DNA of 64,000 nt. Source: Methanofollis ethanolicus (GTDB taxonomy: Archaea > Halobacteriota > Methanomicrobia > Methanomicrobiales > Methanofollaceae). The stretch spans positions 186,001-250,000 of the forward strand of contig NZ_BCNW01000001.1 in NCBI RefSeq assembly GCF_001571385.1, given 5' to 3'. Shown piece after piece: positions 57,493-64,000 of this stretch. A program made the translations under genes and the position numbers. The notes below the pieces were generated by a model that was given only the letters and a program-made list of their open reading frames with translations, had not been told where the DNA came from and searched no databases. Positions within the stretch are counted from its first letter, which is position 1, and every line of letters starts with the position of its first letter.

Positions 57493-59865
57493 TTATCGGC
57501 GCCTGAGCACCAGGACCACCAGGACAAGAGAGACAAGGAGCGCCGCAAAGCCTGCGGGAGAGGGCTGTGCTGTCGTGGGCGGCAGGGCCGTCGTGTTCGT
57601 CTCCGGCACCGTCGTTTCGCTGGAAACCGATGTCGTGGCCCCCTCCACCGGCGTTTCGGTGGTCTCCTCGATCACTTCTCCGGCCGAGGCCGAGCTCTCG
57701 ACCACAAGAAGTGTCATCCCCTTCCCCTCGGCGATGGCGAAGTGCGAGAACCCGGGGGAGTGGGCGCGGTAGTACGCCCGGCCGTCGCTCTCCCGCACCA
57801 GTTCGGTGAGGAGAGGCTGCCATTTTTCATCATCATAGTGCCAGAGGACGATATCGCCGGGGCCGAGCCCCTCTGCCGCGAGCCAGTTCTTCGGTATGTC
57901 GAAGAAGAACGTCGTCCCCAGAAGGGCGTCTTCCTCGACGTACGAGAGCGTGGCCTCGATATACTGGTACACCGGGCCGTCGAAATCCAGGGGGCCATCG
58001 TCCACCGGCTCGACGGTCACCATGATCCCCTCGATCCTCTCGCCGGCGGTGAAGGTGATCGCCGAGATGGCGCCCCTATCAAAGGTGAAGGTGACATTCT
58101 CACCCGCTTTCAGGCTGCCGGCCGTATCATATGCATAGGGCGCGCCGCTGCCGCCGCCACCGCCTGAAGACGACGGCGAAGGCGGTTTAGCAGTCGGTTC
58201 GGTGGTCGGTTCGGTGGTCGGTTCGGTCGTCGGTTCGGTCGTCGGTTCGGTCGTCGGTTCGGCCAGGACGACGATCTCCTCCGCGAGTACGGTCGTGTTC
58301 TGCAGGTCTCCCCTCGCAACAGTCAGTGAGACAGAATAGTTCCCTGCCCCTTCATAGACATGGACCCATTCAGGCTCGCTGGAAGTGTTCCCGTCGCCGA
58401 AGTCCCATTCCCAGCTGTCGGGTCCGCCGGTCGATTCGTCGGTGAAGAGCACGGCAAGGGGCGCGGTGCCCGAGGTCACGTTCGCCGAGAAATTGGCACG
58501 CGGAAGGACGGTCACGTAACCTTCCCGCACAAGTGTGTCCAGGTCGGAGGCCCCCGAGATAGTGAGAGAGATGTCATAGACCCCTGCAAGGGTATAGAGG
58601 TACTCGGGGTGCTGATCAATCGCACTCTCGCCGTCGCCGAAGTCCCATTCCCAGGTGTCAGGCCCGCCGGTCGATTCGTCGGTAAAGTTCACGGCAAGGG
58701 GCGCATGCCCGGAGGTGACATTGGCACTGAAGTTGGCGGCACATGGTCTGGGCACAGGCCAGATATACTCGATCGAATCATGAGGCCCGGTCCGGCAACT
58801 GATGCGCGGCGACCCGTCCGCGGTCATGGCAAGGTCGGGATATCCCCCTGAGCCCCGAAGACCCCCTTCAATGATCGGGGAAAAAACCCATTTTTCATCA
58901 TCCTTAAAGGCATACATGACCGTCGCGTTCTCGTGTGTGAAGGTGATCGCCGGCAGGCCGGTGCCGTCGAATACAAGAGCGGCACGATCTCCTTTCGCCC
59001 CGGCAACGTCCTCGTACTGCCATGTCCCGTCCTCCTGCCACGCATACCCGAGAGTCCCGCTGTCCGAGTTGTAACAGGCTATTGCCGGCACGCCGTCGGG
59101 ATCAAGGGCGATCGAAGTGTAGCCCGGACTGTCCTCATAGTACGTCCCCATACCCTCAGCCACGGTCTCAGAGAGCCACGAAGATCCCTCCTTCAGGCGG
59201 TACATCAGGTTGCCCGTCTTCCCGTTGATGTAGGCGATATGGACTACACCGTCATCACCGACCACAAGAGAACTAAAGAGTTGATTTGCATCGGGCACGA
59301 CCTCCTCGTCGGTCCAGACACTCCCATCCCAGACGACATACCGCAGGCCGCGCTGCCCGCGGGTGGAGTTATAATAGACCAGATGCAGGTCTCCCGACGG
59401 GTCGAAGGCACCGGAGAGATACCTCCCTTTATAGGTGCCGACAACCTCGCGCTGCCAGTCACTGCCGCCCTCATCCCAGGCATGGACAAGGGCCGTCGCG
59501 TTGAAATAACAGACATGCGGGGCGTCTGAAAGGTCAAGGGCGAGAGCAGAATACGGACTTATATTGTCCAGTGTCTCGATCGTCTCCAGAGTCCAGTCAT
59601 CCCCATCCCTCTCTCCATAGATGAGACGGTCCGTATTGTCATCCGTCGAATCATAATACACTATGTGCGGATCCCCCGCAGAGTCCAGCACCAGCGAGTC
59701 GACATAATTGACCGGCCAGTTGCCGGGAGTCCCCATCTGTACGACCTCGAAATTCCATGTCATTGCCGCACCAGGTACGGCAAATAATGCCATACAGACT
59801 ACGAATGCGAATGCGGCCCACAAAAAGCCAGCCGCCCCTCTCCGATAATTCTCTGTACACACCAT
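57493..59865 (-). CDS. PKD- and PGF-pre-PGF-domain surface protein
   Basis: This is a 790-residue secreted protein with a signal peptide (about 10-34) and a region of about 330 residues with repeated LDxxGxPHIxYY-type units, likely a beta-propeller. Two PKD domains follow (about 378-455 and 460-540, each with NFTDESTGGPDTWEWDFGDG or a close variant), a Thr-Glu-Pro tandem linker (about 545-570) and a PGF-pre-PGF domain ending GFSHFAIAEG. A Thr-rich stalk leads to a C-terminal hydrophobic helix and RRR tail that resembles an archaeosortase sorting signal (PSPAGFAALL). It is an adhesion or S-layer-associated protein. The ATG at 59865 follows GGGGGG. Confidence 0.88.
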   Translation of the reverse strand: MVCTENYRRGAAGFLWAAFAFVVCMALFAVPGAAMTWNFEVVQMGTPGNWPVNYVDSLVLDSAGDPHIVYYDSTDDNTDRLIYGERDGDDWTLETIETLDNISPYSALALDLSDAPHVCYFNATALVHAWDEGGSDWQREVVGTYKGRYLSGAFDPSGDLHLVYYNSTRGQRGLRYVVWDGSVWTDEEVVPDANQLFSSLVVGDDGVVHIAYINGKTGNLMYRLKEGSSWLSETVAEGMGTYYEDSPGYTSIALDPDGVPAIACYNSDSGTLGYAWQEDGTWQYEDVAGAKGDRAALVFDGTGLPAITFTHENATVMYAFKDDEKWVFSPIIEGGLRGSGGYPDLAMTADGSPRISCRTGPHDSIEYIWPVPRPCAANFSANVTSGHAPLAVNFTDESTGGPDTWEWDFGDGESAIDQHPEYLYTLAGVYDISLTISGASDLDTLVREGYVTVLPRANFSANVTSGTAPLAVLFTDESTGGPDSWEWDFGDGNTSSEPEWVHVYEGAGNYSVSLTVARGDLQNTTVLAEEIVVLAEPTTEPTTEPTTEPTTEPTTEPTAKPPSPSSSGGGGGSGAPYAYDTAGSLKAGENVTFTFDRGAISAITFTAGERIEGIMVTVEPVDDGPLDFDGPVYQYIEATLSYVEEDALLGTTFFFDIPKNWLAAEGLGPGDIVLWHYDDEKWQPLLTELVRESDGRAYYRAHSPGFSHFAIAEGKGMTLLVVESSASAGEVIEETTETPVEGATTSVSSETTVPETNTTALPPTTAQPSPAGFAALLVSLVLVVLVLRRR
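58194..58262 (-). repeat. 12-bp tandem repeat coding Thr-Glu-Pro-Thr linker
   Basis: Five to six head-to-tail copies of a 12-bp unit (GTCGGTTCGGTS on the plus strand) code for the Pro-Thr-Thr-Glu linker of the PKD surface protein. Units differ only at one silent position. Copy number is likely to vary between strains. Confidence 0.85.
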
Positions 59866-60084
59866 TGATAAGTCCCCCCCGTAAGAGTCCACCCTGACGG
59901 GTTAGAAACCCGCAGAGGCTATGTCCGGAAATATTCATCTCAATATATATAGGTATCTCAGGTACGGCGATCCCGTGGGCCCGTAAAAATAATAAAATCA
60001 TTATAATATCATATTGTTGGCATAATTTCCATATCTCATGGCAGATCTGCAAATTCTCTGGCGGACTTCAGAATAGTACCAACA

Positions 60085-60103
60085 GGAAAAAAAGAACAAA
60101 AAG
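60085..60103 (-). terminator. T-rich terminator after cofH
   Basis: The minus strand reads TTTTTGTTCTTTTTTTCC 20-35 bases past the cofH stop, which suits an archaeal T-tract terminator. Confidence 0.5.
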
Positions 60104-60121
60104 AGAGGATTTGGACAACGA

Positions 60122-61213
60122 TTACAGGATTTCGTACGTCGTCGTCCGCTGCCGCAGGGGCCGGCCCAGGTCCTCCGCGATCCGCCGCATCTCGGTGGGA
60201 TCAAGGTAATCCGCGTCCTCGGCACCGGCATCCGAGGAGACCTCGTCGTCGAACATTGTCCCGCCGAGATCGTTCCCTCCTGCAAGGAGGCCGATCTGCG
60301 TCATCTTCGTCCCGACCTTCCCCCAGGAGACCTGGATATGCGCAAAGTTATCCAGGAACAGGCGGGAGACCGCAAAGAGGAGGACGTCCTCCCGACCCGT
60401 CGTGCCAGGGTGGGCGATCCCGGCCTTGAAAAGGGGGGTGTTCGCGTGGATAAAGGGGAGGGGGACGAGTTCGGTGAACCCGTGCGTCTCGTCCTGGACC
60501 TCCCGCAGAATGCCGAGGTGGCGCACCCGGTCGGCCTCTGACTCATAGGAGCCGTACATGATCGTCGCCGTCGACCTGATCCCCATCGTGTGCGCCTCCC
60601 TGATGATCCTGACCCACTCGGCCGTCGGCACCTTCCGCGGGCAGATAACCTCCCGCACCTCGTCCACCAGGATCTCGGCGGCCGTCCCCTGGAGGGTGCC
60701 GAGCCCCGCGGCCCGCAGGCGGTCGAGCGCCTCGGCCGTGGAGACCCCACTCCGCCGTGCGGCATACGAGACCTCCTCAGGACTGCATGTGTGGATGTCC
60801 ACTGCGGGGGCGACCTCATAGACCCAACGGATCATCTCCTCGTACGAGGTGACGTCGAAAGCCGGGTGGACGCCGGAGAGGAAGCAGATCTCGGTGACAC
60901 CGCGGTCGCGGGCAAGGGCCGCGCGACGCCGCACCTCCTCCTCACCGTGGAGGTATGCGCCGGGGTCTGTCTCTTTGCGCCCGAACCCGCAGAAACCGCA
61001 GAGGTTCTTGCAGATGTTCGTGATATGGACATTCTGGTTCCGCACATAGGTGACCGCATCGCCGGCCCTTTCCTGTCTGGCCTCGTCCGCGGCTGCGGCG
61101 ATCTCCCAGATCCGCCGGTCCTTCACCATGAGGAGGGAGAGAGCCTCTTCCTCCGTCATCCTGTGGCCGGCGAGCGTGTCAGAAAGCAGAGTGCTGATCT
61201 CATCGCGTGTCAT
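60122..61213 (-). CDS. cofH: FO synthase subunit 2 (CofH), radical SAM
   Basis: This 363-residue radical SAM enzyme makes the deazaflavin precursor of coenzyme F420, joining tyrosine to the ribityl-uracil together with CofG. The cluster motif CKNLCGFCGF (C68, C72, C75) lies after QNVHITN, and LQGTAAEIL, STATIMYGSYE and FTELVPLPFIH are typical of the family. It begins immediately after the signal peptidase stop codon, so the two are co-transcribed. CofG is not in the window. Confidence 0.93.
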   Translation of the reverse strand: MTRDEISTLLSDTLAGHRMTEEEALSLLMVKDRRIWEIAAAADEARQERAGDAVTYVRNQNVHITNICKNLCGFCGFGRKETDPGAYLHGEEEVRRRAALARDRGVTEICFLSGVHPAFDVTSYEEMIRWVYEVAPAVDIHTCSPEEVSYAARRSGVSTAEALDRLRAAGLGTLQGTAAEILVDEVREVICPRKVPTAEWVRIIREAHTMGIRSTATIMYGSYESEADRVRHLGILREVQDETHGFTELVPLPFIHANTPLFKAGIAHPGTTGREDVLLFAVSRLFLDNFAHIQVSWGKVGTKMTQIGLLAGGNDLGGTMFDDEVSSDAGAEDADYLDPTEMRRIAEDLGRPLRQRTTTYEIL

Positions 61214-61906
61214 TTACCGCCCCTTCTTGCCCGACGTCTCCTTCTCCCGCGCCCCCGTCACCAGGTCGTACAGGATCATCAACATCACCAGCACGATCGC
61301 CGTCTCGATCAGGTGGAGGGGGAGGTACCCGAGGAAGGGAATGGCAAAGAGAGCCTTGCCGATGACCCACTCCGTCTTCACCGGTTCGATCTGCCCACCG
61401 ATCTCGCGGTAGACAGAGAGTTGATCGGGGCCGGGGTTGTTGTCGCCCCAGGTGATATAGCCTTCGTGGGGCGCCGTATAACTGACCGTACGCCCGCTGA
61501 GCGGTATCTGTACGGTCTCGTTCCCCTCGACCCACATCATGGCCCGGTGGATGATCGGGTGGACAGACCCCTCGCCATTGGGCCGGTAGATGATCACGTC
61601 TCCGGGCCGGTTGTATTTCTCATAGCCCGACGCCTGGCCGTCCTCCAGAGTCTGGAGGGGGCCGAAACGGTCAGGCGCCGCCACAAAGACCAGGTCGCCG
61701 ATGTTCATATTCGGCACCATGCTCTCGGACTCGATCGCCACCACCGCAGGCCACGCGCCCGAGACCAGGAAGAGGACAAGGGCGATCACGCCGACGACCG
61801 CCACTGCCCAGGCAACGTCGCGACCGAAAGAGACGAACGGGTTCGAACTCGTCCTGACCTGCTCTATCAGGCCGAGTTTCGGTTCTGGAGACGTTCTATC
61901 CGACAT
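61214..61906 (-). CDS. Signal peptidase I (S26B, archaeal type)
   Basis: This is a 230-residue membrane protease that cuts signal peptides from exported proteins. It has an N-terminal helix (about 32-52), the catalytic Ser62 in IESESMVPNM, His120 in VHPIIHR (archaeal enzymes use His in place of the bacterial Lys) and Asp155 in ITWGDNN. A C-terminal helix near 205-222 follows. The ATG at 61906 is at the family's start. First gene of the operon with cofH. Confidence 0.92.
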   Translation of the reverse strand: MSDRTSPEPKLGLIEQVRTSSNPFVSFGRDVAWAVAVVGVIALVLFLVSGAWPAVVAIESESMVPNMNIGDLVFVAAPDRFGPLQTLEDGQASGYEKYNRPGDVIIYRPNGEGSVHPIIHRAMMWVEGNETVQIPLSGRTVSYTAPHEGYITWGDNNPGPDQLSVYREIGGQIEPVKTEWVIGKALFAIPFLGYLPLHLIETAIVLVMLMILYDLVTGAREKETSGKKGR

Positions 61907-62029
61907 CTGTAGGATGATGGTGGGAACTCGGATCTGATATAAATATGGGAGAGAAGAGGCGGGAGGAGTCTGCCCGCCGTCCGACCACAGCATGATATTT
62001 CAGAAAGGCGTACGGGATCCGCGAAGATC

Positions 62030-62638
62030 ATGGACCTGCAGGACACTTTCCCGGGGAAACCTATCGACCTGAAAAAATACACCCGATTCCGCACCCTCAA
62101 TTTTTCCCGGCGGACATCTCTCCTTCTCACGGCCGGGTCATTCATCCTCTTCTTCGTTTTTTTCGCCCTGACCCTCCTCGCCTACATCCAGGTCACCGGT
62201 GCCGACTCCTTCAGTTTCACGATGAGTAGCCCCTCCGATCTCCTGCCTCTCATCGTCCTCATTATCCTCATACTCCTCACAGGCATCCTTCACGAGGGGG
62301 TCCACGGCGTCGCGTATCGCCTCCTGCGCAGACACCCGGTCTTCGGGTGGGGCAGGAGATCAGTGCTCCTCTATTGCTCCTGCTCGGCCGGCGGACTGTA
62401 CACACGAAAAGAGAGCATATTCATCCTGATGGCGCCGTTCGTCCTGATCCCGGCAGTCGGGACCGTGCTCATGGCCCTTGCCCCCGCGTGGGCATGTGCC
62501 GCTCTCGTCCTCCTCCCCCTCAATGCCGCCGGTTCGGTCGCCGACCTCCGGGCAGCGGCGGCCATCGTCCGCTCCCCGCCCGGCAGCGTCGTCCTCGAAA
62601 AGGGAGAAGAGATGACAGTCCTGGTACCCCTGCAGTGA
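62030..62638 (+). CDS. Putative zincin membrane peptidase, DUF3267-like
   Basis: This is a 202-residue membrane protein with helices near 32-52, 70-86 and 125-160 and the zinc motif HEGVH (H88, E89, H92) within the second helix. This fits DUF3267, a family of predicted integral-membrane metallopeptidases. The third ligand is not obvious. It is divergent from the signal peptidase gene. Confidence 0.78.
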   Translation: MDLQDTFPGKPIDLKKYTRFRTLNFSRRTSLLLTAGSFILFFVFFALTLLAYIQVTGADSFSFTMSSPSDLLPLIVLIILILLTGILHEGVHGVAYRLLRRHPVFGWGRRSVLLYCSCSAGGLYTRKESIFILMAPFVLIPAVGTVLMALAPAWACAALVLLPLNAAGSVADLRAAAAIVRSPPGSVVLEKGEEMTVLVPLQ

Positions 62639-62675
62639 CTGCTGGATCGAGGAAATAATACCCCTGAAGACCGGC

Positions 62676-63485
62676 CTACCCCCGCGACGCAAGGCCGCGA
62701 AGCCCCATCGCCGCACCATAGGCCGCAGTAGAGATCAGGATGACCGTCGCGCCCGAAGGGACGTCCAGAAGATAGGAGAGGACAATCCCGACCGTCGTGA
62801 AGACCGCCCCGAGGAGGACGGAGAAGACCATCATCCGCGGCAGACTCCGGGAGAACTCGCGGGCGATCGCCGCGGGGAGGGTGAGCAGCGCGATGACCAG
62901 GATGATCCCGACGACCTGGATGAGCATCACGACGGTGAGGGCGACCAGGACGAGAAGGGCGAGGGTGATCGCCCGCACAGGGAGGTTCATGACCCGGGCG
63001 TACTCCTCGTCGAAGGTGACCGCGAAGAACTCGTTGTACAGGAGGAGGACGGCGCCGACGATGAGGAGGTCGAGGACCGCCATCGAGAGGATCGCCTCCC
63101 GCGGCACGAGAAGGATGTTCCCGAAGAGATAGCCGAAGAGGTCAGGGGCGAACCCCGGCGTCAGGAAGACGAAGAGGATGCCAAGGGCCATGCCTGCCGC
63201 CCAGAACGCCCCGATCAGGGTATCGAGGTTGTGCTTCCGGGAAAAGGATAGTTCCCCCATCCCGAGGGCCGAGGCGACGGTGAAGCCCGTCGCACCGATA
63301 ATGGGGTCGATCCCCAGGAAATAGCCCAGACCGATCCCACCGAAAGCCGTATGGGAGATGCCGCCGGCAAGAGCGACCATCCGCTTGACGACCACATAGG
63401 TGCCGATGATGCCGCAGGCGACACTCGCAAGGAGTCCGGCGGCAAGGGCGTTCCTGAAGAAGTCATAGGCAAAGACCTCGATCAT
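62676..63485 (-). CDS. Metal ABC transporter permease (ZnuB/MntB-like)
   Basis: This is a 269-residue permease with eight or nine helices of the ABC-3 family (FFRNALAAGLLASVACGIIGTYVVVKRM, LAGGISHTAFGGIGLGYFLG, then TLPAAIAREFSRSL, in pieces). It imports zinc, manganese or iron. The start overlaps the ATPase stop by four bases. The binding protein gene may lie beyond the right edge. Confidence 0.9.
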   Translation of the reverse strand: MIEVFAYDFFRNALAAGLLASVACGIIGTYVVVKRMVALAGGISHTAFGGIGLGYFLGIDPIIGATGFTVASALGMGELSFSRKHNLDTLIGAFWAAGMALGILFVFLTPGFAPDLFGYLFGNILLVPREAILSMAVLDLLIVGAVLLLYNEFFAVTFDEEYARVMNLPVRAITLALLVLVALTVVMLIQVVGIILVIALLTLPAAIAREFSRSLPRMMVFSVLLGAVFTTVGIVLSYLLDVPSGATVILISTAAYGAAMGLRGLASRG

Positions 63486-64000
63486 GGCTTTTCACCTTCC
63501 CGGTGGTCGGCAAAGACGCGGTGCGGCAGGCCGTGGGCGATGAGGTCGATGGGACAGCCATAGGTTGCCTGGATCATGTCGCCGGTGATCAGAGCGTCGT
63601 TGTGCGTATAGAGACGCCTGTTCAGGCACGCGACCTTCGTCACATGGGATGAGATAGCCCCGATATCGTGGGTGACAAGGACAACGGTCATCGTCTTTCG
63701 CAGGCCGTCCAGGACCTCCATGAAGTGCTCGCCCGTCGGGGCGTCCACGTAGACGGTCGGTTCGTCGAGGATGAGCACCTCCGGACCGGCGGCAAGGGCG
63801 CGGGCGATGATCGCCCTCTGCTGCTGCCCCCCGGAGAGACGGCCGATCTCGCGGCCGGCAAGGTCGGCGATCCCCATCGTCCTGAGGGCCGATTCGGCCA
63901 TCTCCCTGTCTTCGCGCGTATAGCGCCGCGGAAAACCCCGCACATGACCGAGGCGGCCGGAGAGAACCATCTCCAGCACGCTCACCGGGTAGCTGAAGTC
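63482..64000 (-). CDS. Metal ABC transporter ATPase (ZnuC-like), partial
   Basis: This is the C-terminal 172 residues of an ATPase; the gene runs off the right edge, and the Walker A and true start are outside. The signature LSGGQQQRAIIARAL, Walker B VLILDEP, D-loop VDAPT and H-loop VTHDI are present. The internal GTG at 63985 is not a true start because the frame continues to the window end (DFSYPVSVLE). It is coupled by ATGA to the permease. Confidence 0.9.
   Translation of the reverse strand, partial: DFSYPVSVLEMVLSGRLGHVRGFPRRYTREDREMAESALRTMGIADLAGREIGRLSGGQQQRAIIARALAAGPEVLILDEPTVYVDAPTGEHFMEVLDGLRKTMTVVLVTHDIGAISSHVTKVACLNRRLYTHNDALITGDMIQATYGCPIDLIAHGLPHRVFADHREGEKP

Noticed and set aside
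58194-58262. CRISPR-like short repeats
   Set aside because: The 12-bp units are head-to-tail without spacers and encode a Thr-Glu-Pro linker in frame.

Overview
The window is archaeal and most likely from a hydrogenotrophic methanogen of the order Methanomicrobiales (the Methanofollis/Methanoculleus side is my guess from gene style and high G+C). The evidence is a CofH-type F420-precursor enzyme, a probable methanofuran-pathway kinase, an archaeal 7S SRP RNA, archaeal EF-1 beta, type II methionine aminopeptidase, Tsr3, PGF-pre-PGF surface proteins, a class III signal-peptide pilin and TATA-box promoters. No rRNA, CRISPR array, prophage or origin was seen.

Layout. 1-0.9 kb: gene-free repeat DNA ending in a complete MITE-like element (516-851). 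0.9-5.4 kb: minus-strand housekeeping genes (metallo-beta-lactamase phosphodiesterase, AAA+ ATPase, methionine aminopeptidase, M24 peptidase, RHH regulator). 5.8-9.9 kb: small regulator pair, tRNA-Asn, a metal-cofactor cluster (DUF134, two ferredoxin-containing MinD/Mrp ATPases, two NifX-like proteins, DUF5320) and a CAU tRNA. 10.5-11.8 kb: a second complete MITE copy beside a frameshifted EamA transporter pseudogene. 11.9-20 kb: a sensor/KaiC-like pair followed by many small membrane, lipoprotein and DUF1269 genes. 20-25 kb: methyltransferase-like protein, SRP RNA, malate dehydrogenase, EF-1 beta, Zn ribbon, kinase, cell-surface phospholipase D-like protein. 25-34 kb: divergent regulator/OB-fold pair with a palindromic operator candidate, DASS transporter, a second sensor/KaiC-like pair, AAA ATPase, cupin, thermonuclease-like protein, ABC-2 exporter. 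34-36.3 kb: pilin, DUF5658 protein, then 1.1 kb of repeat DNA. 36.3-45.6 kb: queuosine-precursor transporter and two duplicated ABC-2 operons, one ending in a NEW3 surface protein, divergent from a secreted protein/membrane winged-helix pair. 45.9-64 kb: alpha-glucan phosphorylase, Tsr3, a DUF523(TudS-like)-deoxyribosyltransferase fusion, a large TPR protein, an HTH-PAS-GAF sensor, Rsm22-like methyltransferase overlapping a membrane-anchored acetolactate decarboxylase, a PKD surface protein, signal peptidase plus CofH, a zincin, and a metal ABC transporter cut by the right edge.

The most novel material is non-coding. A MITE-like family has 13-bp terminal inverted repeats and 7- or 8-bp target duplications (two intact copies, about 10 kb apart in opposite orientation, plus at least five decayed relatives). 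These elements carry a nested, roughly 40-nt palindromic mini-module that also occurs on its own. Among genes, the strongest candidate for an undescribed system is the twice-occurring two-gene module: a sensor ending in a kinase-like helical hairpin with no ATPase domain, followed by a RecA/KaiC-like protein without a P-loop.
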